Source: Polytrichum commune (lineage: Eukaryota; Streptophyta; Polytrichopsida; Polytrichales; Polytrichaceae). Taken from it: a DNA stretch of 64,000 nucleotides. Each line of letters starts with the position of its first letter. Positions within the stretch are counted from its first letter, which is position 1. The position numbers and the translations under genes were made by a program. This document shows, piece by piece, positions 50,473 to 63,735 of the stretch. The stretch covers positions 40,362,001 to 40,426,000 of the forward strand of contig OX485804.1 of the NCBI GenBank assembly GCA_950295325.1. Direction: 5' to 3'. The notes beneath the pieces are model-generated. The model did no database searches. It was not told the origin of the DNA and saw only the letters and a program-made list of their open reading frames with translations.

Positions 50473-53400
50473 TCACTTGGTTTCAATTGGGGCACTGCCA
50501 AGCTCTGGGTCAACAGATGGAATAACCTGGTATTCCCCAACTTGAACAGGTTCTTCTGGAAGTGCAACTGCTTGTCCCTTGTAGAGGAAGAAATGTTGGA
50601 AAGTGAAAACAAGGTCAAAGAATATTGATAGCTGCACCCATCCACAACAAGCTCATCATACATTTGAGGTTGAATAATACACACCTAGCTGATATAAACA
50701 AGGAGACCCACGGTAGAATATGACAGTCTTAGAGCCACTTTTTACTAGATCTTGAGGGCCTGTGACCATTGAAATCTAGAATCTTTCATGGGTTGAAAAT
50801 GCTGAGACCGGCCCACTTTACCTTACACTACACCATTTAAGGTATTTAATGTCATGCACAATATTGGCGAACAGTCTAAACTGGGTTGTTGGAGGCCTAG
50901 AAGTGTCACGTCGCTGATTGTTGTCATGACATTATTTGTCAACATTGATAACTTTTTGAAGTGAATAATTATTTCCGTTTTGATATTCAACATAACACAT
51001 TGGAGTACTTGACATGAGGTTTTACGTTTTAGTATGCAAGAGGAAGATACTATCGAACATACTAATGCCAAGGTCATGTGTTTACACTTCTGATCAACTT
51101 ATTCACTATTGTATAACCTAGGTAGTAGGCATATACCTCAAAATACTATTGACCATACTAATGCCAAGTGTCATGTGATTAAACTAATGGTCAAAATGAC
51201 ACTAGTGTAACCTACACATAGACCTCATAATATGGTAAGTGACACTATTAGGGCAGTGACACTAAATAAAATAAACAATGTAGAGATTAAGGATCTATGG
51301 GACCACGGAAATTTGAATAGATAAACAAAGCTGCATGGAGTCCTACATGGCATGAAGTAGATAATATTTGATGGTCTACCAGGTTTTGCGTCAAGCCCAT
51401 TCGAGGTGGATCTAACACAAAACCTGGAGACCAGGACAGTACAATCTCACAACCATTGATTTATAGAACCTTGTTGTGTGGAAGGCCCCACATGAATAGG
51501 ATGTTAACAAAATAGCATTCAGTTGGATGCCTGGTTGTGTATGCCTTTACAATATATCGAAGGCCCATGACCACACAAAAATCAATTTCAAATTTTCATG
51601 GTACGGTCTTTGGATGTGTTTCAAGGGCCCTCAGTGTAAAGTGGCCAAATACAATATATTTTCCATCCTTGAAGCAGAATGGGTACAAGCTCGTCAACAA
51701 TGAACACCAGTAATGAAAAAACTTACGAGACACTATGCAAACAGGCATTTGATGAGAAACTATGATTGTGGTTACTTTGAATACTTACCAGTGATAGTCC
51801 CACTTTGCCGACATTCCCCGAGAAATTTACAAATGAGTCTGTATCACACAAATAGAAACATACCTTGTCTGTCAATTGAGGTTCTTGATGTGAGAAGCAA
51901 GTAAGTATTGTACATAATTGCATTCAATAACCTTCAACTGCATCTAGGGTATGCAGACCATCTACTAAATCTATTTACTACAAATATTCAATGGGAACTT
52001 TCTCATTACAGCATCTAAGGTAGATGGGTCTTAAAAGGTTATTTTTCCCGACTAGCCCATTTCTCCTAGGATAAGACACACAAGATTAGTACAACATGGT
52101 TGGCAAATCCAAATTGAGGCCCTAGTCACTTCCTCGTAATTTTCGAAATTCATAGGAATATTTTATTCATCATCAAAGTGAAGATTCTCATGCTCATTGA
52201 ATGGTTGTATAGGACCCCTCAATTATATTGACTATTGAACCTAGGATGATTTTCATATTCTGAGCATGGAGTCCAATGTCTTCTGAGCACATGTATTTTT
52301 GGTATCTGTTCTTGAACATACCAAACCACATACCAGACAAATGTAGGTGGCCAATTAAGATAAGTTACTAAATTAGGCATGTCTTAATTCATCTGCTACC
52401 TTTGTTCAAAACCAAATTATGTGACGTTCAAATATATTATAGTAAGTCTCTTGCATTGCCATGGGGATTGTGCTAGTGAAATTATAAGCAGAAATCATTA
52501 CTCTACAATGAACCTAACTTGTTACAAGGGGCGTAGAGTGCACATCTAACCCTGTTACCCGAGTCCTTATCAAAGTAACCAACTTGCAGAAATTTCGAAT
52601 CTCCAGGAAGATGATTATACCTTCTAAGATGGACTGCCTCCATTTTCCAATTCAAACGAGTCATAATTGACCACAAACAGAATGAGAAGCTCATGAATTA
52701 ATCCTGCTAACGAAGTCTAATACCTAACAAAACGCCATGTACCATGAGAAGAATACGAGAGGAAAAACATACTCTGGTCAATGGATTGTGTAAACATTTG
52801 GAGCAGGTTGGCAACGCCGCCAGACAAGTCGAGAATGAAGTTGAGCTTAGACCATCCATCTGTGCTTTTTCTTCTGTAGTTCAAATATACCTACAATTGA
52901 CACATAGAAGATTTAGACCTGTTTTGGCAAAAGTAAAGGGCACGAGGTTTGGAGAACACATTTTTACTTTTAATACTTCAAGCATTTCATACACAAGAAA
53001 ATCAGATGAAAATATATACATTGCACGACACCAGTTTGACTGTCATACACTCCCTAAGGTACATGATCGAACCATCCAGCTATGAGATGTACTGCAACAC
53101 AGATATTCGTAAGGGGAGTGCATCAAGTTGAGCATTTAGATTCAAATTCTTGATCCTTCATTGTCTTCTTTGTTCCAGAAATTACACTTTGGGAAGAAGA
53201 AACTCACCTGTGGAATGTACTTAATTCCAGTCATGAACAGTTGAATGTTGCTGCACATCACATCAATAAGATCTATAAGTTTCCTAGCCTTCACCTTTTA
53301 AAACACCAACGAGAGAAGGGTTTCAAGGTGATAAGGGTGCGTAATAGCTCCACAATATCTGGAGAGGTACATTCAGATTTGATATCCTAAATAAGCAAAT

Positions 53401-55597
53401 AGACTTACTGAGGAAGTGTGGAAGGAATAAGAGGAGCCCAAGCTCATCAAAAGTGCACAACTGTAACTGTGCAAAATCTTAACAGTACAAAGAACCTCAC
53501 TTGAAGTTTTGAAATACTGAAAGCCAATCCCCCTGCCCCCCGGAGTAGACAAGAATTATGAGGATTTGTGTCCATACGATGCTTGAAATGAGCTTGCACA
53601 CACCTGAAAGTTTCTGACCTCCTTTCTGCAAATCCGAGCATCAACAAAATAAATGCAACTCAATCTGCATCACTGAATCTAGTTGAACTTCATCATGTAA
53701 CAACAAGCAAAGATTGATATGTTACATCATCATTAAGAGTGGCTTAGGGTAGCAACATAGCAACATTGGAGTCATCTCTCCTATTCTTCTTACATCGTTG
53801 AAGAGAATCAGTGCACCTAAAATAGTTTCGTTACTAAGCAAGTACAATCAAAGGGCAACCTTTCAGGTGGAAGGGCCGTCGACTCACGTAATATATACAG
53901 AGTTGGAAGGCCATGGTTGCGGTGAGAATGGTGGCATGCGTAGAGAATGCCACGTCACTTGGTGCCACTGGTATCAGCTGCAACAAAATTTTATATTTTT
54001 TTAAAAGAAAAACCCCACAAAAATTGTTATCAGCTAAAAAGTAAGTCAAACAGTCATCATTCATTCATTCACTGTCCACTATTCTCTCTGATTCAAAGGA
54101 GGTCAGAGAAACTTCACTCATGCACCTCAGTCAGGTGTATAAAGGTTACTTCAATTTGGCCTCTAACCCTTAAAACGTCTGAGAGGCCACTGGGCCTCTC
54201 TATGCACAAAGGCATGTTTGAGCTACATATTCCTTTTTTAAGCTAGTTATGTCAAAAATAGTCCTATCCAAAATCTACTTATTCTTCAAATACACTATTT
54301 AAATTGGTTGAATATCTTGATGTTGTTGAACATTGAAGCTCAGATATGCAGCTTGGGTGCCCTTTAAATATAAATACATACGTTGTATTTTGATCATCAA
54401 TGTCAAGTATGAGTAGATTTTTTATTTTCTCCTTGGCATAGGACAAAACGGTTTCAAACCTATAAACATAGAAAATATGATTTCTAAACTTGGTGAGCTC
54501 TGTATATATTGTGTATATGGCTGTATATTGAGACCCTGCATCCTTTAAGGCTAAACAACACAAAATACAACGATTCACAAATCCCCAGAAACCTAACTTA
54601 TAGATATGAAATGCTCATTTTAACAGACACAATCGTTTACCTTGAAGGAAATCAGCCATCAGCCTAACATTGTAGCAGACTCTGAATTTTTAGCCTCATT
54701 TCCTGATTGCTTGTTTTGCATTAGAGATACTAGAGTTATCCTCTAACTCAACTTGATTTTTGGTTGGGAGTTGATTGTTTTGCATATAACACCTTCCATG
54801 TTCGTTAATTTTTTGGTGCATGCTTGGAGATAGTGGGGAGGTTTGGACAAAGAGCATTCTATATTGGTTCATTGAGGGTCAAACTCGAATTGACTTGGCA
54901 TGCCAAGAGGTGCTGAAAAGAGTTTAGCCCTCAATTTACCAAAATAGGTTGCTCCTTATTCAATTCAAACACTTCTTCCGAGCATGCACCACAAGTGGAA
55001 AGAAATTATGTTATTGTATCCAAAACAAACAATGGATAATCATAGGGGATCGACTCCCGAAGAAAAGTCCCATTGAGTTAATGGATAACTCTATTCCCCC
55101 CACACTCATCCTCCAGACTATTTTGAGGCACATATCATGTAAAAAACAGAGTGTACAGCAACCAAGTATAAGAATATCCTTTTAACTTTTATTCCTGAAG
55201 TACCTCATCAAAGCCATATTTCTCATGGTATTGGTATTGAACATATGGGCTGAAGTAGAGGGCTGCATTGTAGATCCAGTACGAAAAGTGCTTTGTGAGG
55301 TTGAAGATGACGTAGTCAAAATGCAATCCAACTACACTGCAATGCAAGTACTCACACAAGTCAATTTTCCAAATCCACCGCATCGCCAAAAATGTGCCAA
55401 GAATGATGCATTGCAGCTTTTGCATTACCAAAAATCCCCATCATTCAACTCCAAAAGTAATCGACAGACCTTTTCCGTTGGTAGTTCAGGGTAACCTGAG
55501 GCCAGAAACTGATGGACCATACTGTGAATGCAAGCCATCCCAGACCCTGGTACAAAATATACAATCCTGCCGAATTCCATGCTGCATCATCCCCCAT
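50473..55597 (-). CDS. Cystinosin homologue (PQ-loop lysosomal/vacuolar cystine transporter)
   Basis: Eight coding exons on the minus strand: 55470-55597, 55204-55336, 53888-53977, 53501-53625, 53208-53250, 52773-52890, 51789-51838 and 50473-50631. They total 846 nt, giving 281 aa with phases consistent at every junction. The two PQ-loop repeats are clear: WSISFWPQVTLNYQRKS then VVGLHFDYVIFNLTKHFSYW, and FMTGIKYIPQVYLNYRRKST then GWSKLNFILDLSGGVANLLQ. Seven hydrophobic segments are expected. Family members export cystine from lysosomes or vacuoles with protons. The tail contains GEYQVI, a Y-x-x-hydrophobic sorting motif like the one used by human cystinosin. The start at 55597 gives MGDDAAWNSAG, close in layout to plant homologues. 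A non-coding 5' exon near 57097-57400 (donor GTAAGT) spliced to about 55616 is possible. Confidence 0.93.
50700..51660. mobile_element. Diverged MITE remnants in a cystinosin intron
   Basis: The stretch 51290-51655 keeps the order of blocks of the MITE at 17450-17943: GTCCTACATGGCAT, TTTGATGGTC, AACACAAAACC, GGAGACCA, ATAGCATT. Its right end reads GTGTAAAGTGGCC. The stretch from about 50725 (GAGCCACTTTTTACTAG) may be another degraded end. It lies wholly in the intron 50632-51788. Confidence 0.6.
52015..52415. repeat. Diverged inverted repeat, arm 2, inside a cystinosin intron
   Basis: This is the partner of 49025-49425 in opposite orientation. It lies in the intron 51839-52772. Shorter fragments of the same repeat occur near 20880, 21440, 27776 and 29815, so it belongs to a dispersed family. 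Confidence 0.8.
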
Positions 55598-58500
55598 CTT
55601 GGCAGCTTTGAATTTCCTGAAATTTCCAAAGTAGGTCCAACAATCACCACATGTAAATATCCACTTCTTTTTCATCCTTCAGATACAGCACTCGCACTTT
55701 ACAACTCTACCAAACTCCCCAAAGATCACATTAGATGCTCATTAAGATGAAGACCAGTAGAAATAAGCTACAGAAATTAGCTCAGTTTTGATGCACATTG
55801 CCAGGGTGGCTAAAACCCAAGGCTGTAACCCGGATCCCATGGGAACTTCCAAGGTCAAAGCCGCCTAAGGTTGGAATAGTGTTGGATGGATGACCCTCCT
55901 AACACTTGATTTTCCGGTGCACCCTACCACTATAGCCCACCCGATCATATTGGGGATATGTTGGTGAAGCATAACTTTTTAACCAACCATGTGGGAACCC
56001 AAGGGCTTGCCCTTGTGGGAGATGGATGCAGCCTTGGCTTGTCCACACCCGTTCAAGGTGTTCACTTTTGAAAGGAGATAGTATTCTTCAAGGGCCCTCT
56101 AATTCTCGTGATGCCTGTTTCAGGATTACATATAGAGTTAGACCAACTCAAAGCTGAAGCAACACCATAATTCCCGCCGTTGGCAATAGTGGAGTCCTCT
56201 CTCTATATATATATATATCACATTGCCAACCTTTGGGGCAATGTAGGGACAATCAAGCTTCAGCGTCCTAAATCATGATACTCATGCTGGTCCACACAGC
56301 AATTACAACAGGCTGCAGAAAACTCTAAACCTAAATGTTTCAATCATCATGGTAATCTGACACCTTACATTTAACTAGCGAATAATCGTCAGACCAAGTC
56401 AGACTCATCCCAAGTGAACTGCTCAAAACTTTCTTTTTTACTAAATCAGAGGTCAGCTTTCAGCGCCACGTTAATGATGTCCGACTTCCACAAGACCCAT
56501 CAAATTTGAGCACTGAGTTGATTTCAGGATATGTAGGGGTTTGACAAGAAAATAGAAATTATATGAGCACATTAACAAATCCAAATGAGGAACATGAAAA
56601 GTTGAGCTTGCTATAGTTGGGAGTCCATGTGAGTATATCTTATAAATTCTTAGAAGTGAAACACATAGATGATCGGTTATGATTCGCTTTCGGATGTGTA
56701 AATTCCAGACTTGGATATGTGGGTATCCATTAGGAACCATTATACGTCTCTCTCCACATAAAAACTGACCCAGTTCTGGGTTTTGCAAGAACTGAGGTTC
56801 AAATTCAGCACTCGCATCCAGAGACCCCACACAAGTACTCAAATTACGATCCTAAGCTTTTATGTAAGTTCTCATTCTCACTTTCACTGCCACAACCAAA
56901 ATCGAAACTCTCCGGATATGGAACACCAAAGACAGTAATTATGAAGAGATGAAAACCCAAAACTGAAAATCCCAAGAAACTCCCTCCATAAGACTTGAAT
57001 TAAACAAAGCTCATCACATCATTCATTCTGCCAGAAAAGAACGTCTTGCGTTTTCGGTGTCTGAGTCCACCAAACCTGCCATGTTGGAGCACTTACTGCG
57101 AATCAAATTGCGGCCGACCTGTTACAAATTGCAAAGCTCCACCAAGATCTGCAACCTCTGGTGCTCCCTTCAACAATGCAGCTCGTGGGGATGCGGCGGT
57201 CTCATCTTGTTTAAGAAGTTAAACGGAAAACATGAGCACTTTTGGAATTCTCCGTGCTTCCTCTCCTCCTTCGCGCTCCGTCACGCTTCCTGCTTCTGTG
57301 AAGTTCCCTTCGCGTTCTCTACGTTCCCTATCATAGTGAACCGCACCCACTTTGGTCATGACCAGCCCGTCAACTCTTCAATGTTGAGAAACTAAAAAAA
57401 CAAAAACAAAAACAAAAGAAAGCCAACGTGGCTAGAAGTCTCTCCACAGTATGTGTTTTTGAAATGAAACCAACTCTTGGATTTATTTTTTTATTTTTTT
57501 ATTTTTAATATTTACTTGTTTGGGTGGCTCCCATATTTATGTGGGAGATTGAGGCAAGAGGCTACATGTAAAACTAAGTGTTATAACCCTATAGGTGATG
57601 CACAACAATACTCAACAGTCAAACGATGGTCTCTTTTCCAAAAAAACGAGGTTGTGATTCAAAAAACTATGATAAATTATAGTTTCTTGTCATAAGATTC
57701 TACAATGCACAGTTTGAATGCTTCCTATCACCAAGAAATCCTAGAATCAAAGGAAAATTTATGTTCATCCAACAACTGGTCCCTTTGGAACGCAACCAAG
57801 GAGCTGAGTAATGTTATGTGGGATTTCCTTAATACTAATAGCTTTTCAAAACCTAAATTATCTAGCCATTGCTACAAAGTGCCTAATATATGTTTTTGTA
57901 AATTTGCAACTTTATGGCCTAAGTCCAAACCTCCTCCTCAATAAGTGAAGATTGGCGCATCAATTGTATGTAGGATATAATTCTATGACCATGAAAGGAT
58001 ATCGTGGGCAACAACTTTACTTTTAGAATGATTCAAGGAAATAAATCATCAAATCTAATGGTTTTGATGAATTGACAAGTTTTTAGTTCACAAAGAGGCG
58101 TGGGCATGTTTAGGCAAAGGGAGTCTTGTAATTGGTCATGGGCACCGTGTAAGGATGATAGAGAACATACTATGAAGTGGCGGCTAGGTGGCGCCATGTA
58201 GGCATGGCTTGAGTGCCACATGGCCACCCATATTTTGAAGTTTCCACCCCTCTTTCGTTAGTTTTAAGCACACTCCCAGTAATTCTTTGCAGTGATCTGG
58301 TTTGTTTGGACGAATTATTAAGAGGGTTGGTTTATGGCAGTTCACTTCAAAGGGGGTCTTCTCGACCCTATAACCGTCCCAAAATGGGACCCTCAAACTC
58401 AAATGAATAAACTCTTGCTTAAAGAAGAAAGGTAATTTTCATCAATTTGTAACGTGTAGCTATAATTGAAGTTGTTTGTCACGTCTCAAACTCGATCACA

Positions 58501-59403
58501 GAAATTTTGTCACTAACTATTTGTGATGGCTCATGAAGTGTTCACATTTGACATGACGTTTTGATAAACATGAACATGCAATGGTTGCAACTTTCCCCCC
58601 ACTCTATGATATTACTGATTTTGGTCAAAAAATTTCAGCAAACGAATGAGAGGTTTGTTTATGATGAGGGTTTTGAAGCTATTATTTCGAAATCCAATCT
58701 AAGAGGATCAAAGCTTTATTGCAAGAGTGCTATGTCCTAGTATTACCTTACACACGTGGCTAGTTCAGGTTGGACATTTGACCAAGACCAACATTTGGCT
58801 CAATTTCGAGACCGCTTTACATCAACAATCACCTTGCAACTGGAATCCACTTGGAGAACTTATTACTAACACCATATGTGGCCAATTAGTTCCAGTTGGC
58901 AGCCAAACTTTGGTCCAATCCATAGACCACCCCATGTCTCTTTCCACATGGCAAAGCCGATGAAATTGTGTTTTTAACAGCATGATTGTGATTAGGAAAT
59001 ACATGACAACATGTTACTTTAGCAAGGCTCATTAACTATGGTGTTGCACGACTTCTCTATTGTGATGAGTCCCAAAATACCCATATCACATGCTTTTATA
59101 AAACACATCTTTGAATATGCAATACCCCATTGTCCTCGTGTTCATGAGAGATAAGACGAACCAAATTGTAACGACTTTGTTTATTATAAAGTCATTAAAA
59201 TACATTGTTATGATGATTAATTGTTAGGGGTTGGAGGTATGTTGTTGTCGTCCTTGTTACAAGTTTGTATTGCTATTGGGAACTTGGGTGTGTGATGCCC
59301 TAAATAACTTGTGCTCTTTCCTCACTTTGTGACCAGGTGCATGCATCTGTACCCAAGATACATTGGACTTGGACTACATTTGAGTGAGTTTTGGCTTCGC
59401 GAC
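55598..59403. other. Upstream of cystinosin; no further gene recognised
   Basis: The GC-rich segment 57050-57400 probably holds the promoter and a non-coding first exon of the minus-strand cystinosin gene, with a consensus donor at 57096. A TA microsatellite lies near 56205. The remainder up to 59403 shows no supported gene. Confidence 0.4.
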
Positions 59404-59406
59404 TTA

Positions 59407-61254
59407 GGGCCACTTTATACTTGGGGCCGGATTGAGGGCCGGCCGGAACTCTCAAAATTTGAACCAACAGGATCGCTCGATTTCATCAAATTGGGCCCAA
59501 GGGCTTTATACTTGGGGCCGGCCTGAACACTCACCTATCCCATGTGGCGTCTTAGGTGGCACAATTTTGGCGCCAAACCATCGGGCCCTAGATGAGATTT
59601 CGGGACGAGCTTTTCCTCGTCCCGAACTCCCATCTAGGGCCGGATGGGGCTCCTCCGTTGGATTGTTCCAATCTTGTCCGTCAATCAATAGGAGGGGTAA
59701 AAACATTTCCTCTCCTCCTTACTACTCTCCCCTCCACCTTCCCCTTCTCTTCTTCCTCTCCAGCTTCCTCTCATCGCTTCTCTACTCCTCTCCCTTCCAC
59801 CTTCCTCTCCGAAGCCTCTCTGAAACACTTCGTGCGTCGCTCAAATCGCAATTTTGTCACGTAGGTGAGATCCGTGAGTTGCAGGTGCGTCCTTCGAAAC
59901 CCCCTCTTGCTGCTTCTTCACTACATACTCAACTTGTGAAAAAATTCTGTATTTCCAAGAATTTCTGTATCTCCAAGAATATTGTTCGCCTTCTTCTACC
60001 ACACCCCTAATTTGTACTCTCTTAATTCTCACAAACAACAGTAGTTCATGGGAGGAGCGAGTTCCACAATAAAATCAAATATTGGCTTTTTCATTTTAGA
60101 AACAACTTGGCCGCGAGACAGTCTTCTCTGTCTTCGAAATAAGCTGAATTCTTTCATAATTAGTGTTAGACATAAATGCGTTGCCACCTTCCGTACTAAC
60201 ATGTCCCTTCTCCTTTAAAAATTGTTAATTATTTTTTCATAGAATTAGTGTTAGACATAAATGCGCCACCACCTTCCCTACTACCATGTCCCTTCTCTTT
60301 TTCTCATTGTTAATTTTTTTTCATATCCTTCCTAACACTAAATTCGTGCATGTAACTTTCACATATTACCATGGATGATATTTAGTGTTTGATTTTACAT
60401 TTAATGTTACTTACTTTCATAGGGTTAGTGATATTTAGTCTAGTGATCGTATTTATAGTATCTCACACTAAATATCATGTTTAGTGTAGTAACTCCACAA
60501 TTTTAACCATAACAAACACATTCCAAAAATAAGCCAAAGATAGTTTCCAAGTGGAACCATGCTCAAAAGTTTACACGCACTTAGATCCAACAATAATGTA
60601 AACTTATACTATGGTTAGAATTATTATTTTTTAAATAAAATCTCTTATCTATAAAGAGAAAGTTAATTGAGGCTTTAGAAAGGTTGATTAAGTCTATAAA
60701 TTTATGTAGCTTGAAAAATAAAAAGCACGACAACAATGTTGGCGCAATGCCTACTTACAATCAGTAACCCACACCAAAATATATGCTCAATGTCGTCATG
60801 TTCCCGAACGGAACGAAGCCAATTAATATCTACAAACATAGATTACTCTATAATGAATATTGTATCATTGCAACTCTGGTTTTTTTTTGTTACCGGGTAC
60901 ATCGGTTATTCCATTGTACATGGTGGGTGAATTTATATGAGCATTTTGACACCGGAATTAGATTCAAAGGGCTCGATATAGTCTAATGGGACCCAAGGTT
61001 GACCCCCTAACCATAAGCCTATAGAGATCATCCCCCATAGTAAAAGCCGTGTAACTAATGCTCAAGAGCACCGGGCATTGACCACGGTAAGTTCCATGAA
61101 ACTTAACCCTCAAGACCATCGGGCCCTAGAATCGGGCCTCACCACTTTATATGCGACAAGGTTGGGCAGGAAAAAAGTTCATAAAGTGCGTCCCGATTGA
61201 GGCCTCAATCGGGCCGGTGCTCCGGCCGGCCCCAGGCCGTGTATAAAGTGGCCC
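59407..61254. mobile_element. 1.85-kb terminal-inverted-repeat element with TTA target duplication
   Basis: The left end GGGCCACTTTATACTTGGGG and the reverse complement of the right end (GGGCCACTTTATACACGGCC) are flanked by TTA on both sides (59404-59406, 61255-61257). A second end-like copy (GGGCTTTATACTTGGGGCCGG) begins near 59500. The body has a long pyrimidine-rich tract at 59700-59830 followed by GC-richer sequence, like a plant 5' leader. No transposase is present. It fits a non-autonomous Harbinger element, perhaps one that captured host DNA. Confidence 0.75.
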
Positions 61255-62017
61255 TTAGTAAGGGCAAAACACGTGTTATAACTTACCGTAGTTCTCTAGC
61301 AGCTTGGGCTGAAAATAATCAATTTTAAAGGTGCCTAAATTTATGGGAAATTAATTTCGTTGAGTGTTCAAAAAGAAGAAGAAATAACATTCAATGAGTG
61401 CGTAGAATCATAATAATGTCTGAAACCCTAACATACAAGTAATGGACAACCTTTAGGGTAAGGAATGTTGGTTAAGGGAAGTGTTTAGGTTAATCGTAGC
61501 CGACATAGATGAAATGAGGATAACCATCCTTGAATTATAGAGAATGACTTAGATGAATGTCTAACTTATTTTAAATTGTCTTTTTAATCTACCCAATTTT
61601 AGGATATACTTTTATGGGTTGCCTAACTTACTTTTGCACTTTAATTAATTATCAAGCAAAAAGGTGCCCAAGCTGCTAGAGAGCTACGGTACCTCCCCCA
61701 AAAATCTCCACCCAGGGTTTGCTCAATATGTACGTACTTGGTTATAAGTTATGAGGGATGCTTGTTTTTGTGTAAAGGAGGTTGAAAATACTCCATTACC
61801 GCACGTGACCCTTTAAATTATAATCGAGTCACATCCCATTCATGTTGGAGGATGAATAATTTGATTGGTGTTTTAGTTGTTGATGTGTTGTGCATGACCT
61901 CAGGAGAAAAAAACAACAAATACATACTCCACCTGGAATTTTATTTTATTTTATTTTATTTAAAAAATAAAATTTATGTCACCAATGATCTAACATAATA
62001 ATGGCCGACACCTCTTA

Positions 62018-62969
62018 GGGCGAGGTTCCATGTACTAGTTCCGGTCCATTTTTTGAAAAATAAATGGGTGGGCGGGTGGGAAAAGGGTGGTTCCATAAGC
62101 CCGTCCCCCCTCACCCATGAACCAGTACCCCCAAAGGATGGGTGTCCCACATTGTACGTTGTGCAAGGACCGGTGCCAAAGGACCGGTAGTCCTAAGGGT
62201 CACAAGAAGGACACGTGCCGGTTAGAGAGTTCCGGTGACCGGATCGGCCGGTCACCTTGGGTACTAAAGGCCATATTGTTATTCGAGTCCTTTCTTTTGG
62301 GGTACTCCTAGGGCTCTTTGCTTTTGCATCATGCACTCTCTATACACTCAAAGCCTAGTTGTGAGAAGAAATGAAAAGGAAAGAAGAGATAGAACATGAT
62401 TGTATGTTATATCGTTGGAGTTCTCATTAGGAACTCATGGGAACATGTATCTCATGATGTTTTCAAGAACTTTGATCTTAATAACAAATATTATACACAT
62501 AAAATGCAATGTGATAGTAAGTGTTGGGTTTGATAAATAAAAATAAAAATAAGATAAAAATAGAAGGATATTCAAATGTATAAAAATCACTTATAAACAA
62601 TGTATTATCATGATTTCAACTCAAAGTTAAATATAAAAATATTTATATATTCCCATAGATGACATCCGTACCAACCTATGGACACCAAGAACACATAATT
62701 TTAAATTCATTCAATATGTAAGGGAATTCTTATACAAGTCAAATATCAAAAGTTGAATGGTGATGACCCTCATTAGTGGTCATCTTCATTAAGTGTGACA
62801 TCTTATTATTCACCAAATTTGGTAAGAAAGTAAGAAATCAAAATAAACCGGCACCCCACATAGAAGTACCCCTTCATTAAATGGGTGACATCACTCATTT
62901 TTTGGATGATGTCATCAGTTTTTCACCCACTTAAAAAATGGACTGACACTGACACATGGAACTTGGCCC
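62018..62969. mobile_element. 952-bp relative of the MITE at 4675-5212
   Basis: TTA flanks both sides. Ends start GGGCGAGGTTCCATGTA and, in reverse complement, GGGCCAAGTTCCATGTG. Orientation is opposite to the copy at 4675. About 400 bp of extra AT-rich DNA lies in the middle. Near 62450 it keeps GGGAACATGTATCTCATGATG, equivalent to the sequence spanning position 4894. Confidence 0.85.
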
Positions 62970-63240
62970 TTATATTGCAAATAGTGAATTCTATGGAATT
63001 TCACCTTGATCCAAGTTATGTGGAAATCCAAGAAGGACCTTGAATCTGGTACAAGTACATAAGGACATGTATGAACCGCCAGTTAAGGAGGTCACTAAAT
63101 ATCGGTTTTACTGTCACCAATTCTCTTTGTTGGGCTTAATACTAATTGTAAACGGCCCATGTAGTGTCACGAACACTATATGTACAACTCACATTATTTG
63201 TCATTCCTTGTAAAAAAACAATTTGATCATTATAGACTTA

Positions 63241-63732
63241 GGGCCACTTCACACTATGGCCAAAGGTTGAGAGGCCATTGATTTCCACCACTCAGATTGC
63301 GAGAAACCAAGAATTCAGCCACTTGACCCTTCATACTAGAGGCCAAAGGCCGTCACAATTTTAAATGCTTACATGGCAGTATTTTTTTAACCAAGCCGAC
63401 GGACTTTCGAAGGAAGTTCAGGTTGGACATGAATGGAAACCCAAACTATGGTCAAGAGGCCGTCAATTATTTTTCATGAAAAAATTAAAAAACTAACAAG
63501 ATCTTGGCCGTTATATTGGAGGGGTTGTTTTGGGCATGGAGTAAAGTGGGATGCTCCTTCTTCCTTTGGACTTTGGGCTTGGCCTTTGGAGGTTTTACAC
63601 TATGCCCGGCCGAAGGCTCCAATTTCTATATTTTATTGGTAATTTTCAACCCATTTCTTTGAATTCTCAACAAAGTTTGGCCATTCAATCCCATGGCCTC
63701 TTGACTTGGATGGCCATAGTGTGAACCAACCA
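63241..63732. mobile_element. 492-bp TTA-flanked MITE
   Basis: The left end GGGCCACTTCACACTATGGCC pairs with the right end GGCCATAGTGTGAACC. TTA is present at 63238-63240 and 63733-63735. The ACACTATGG core is shared with the Harbinger termini at 13848 and 17346. Confidence 0.85.
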
Positions 63733-63735
63733 TTA

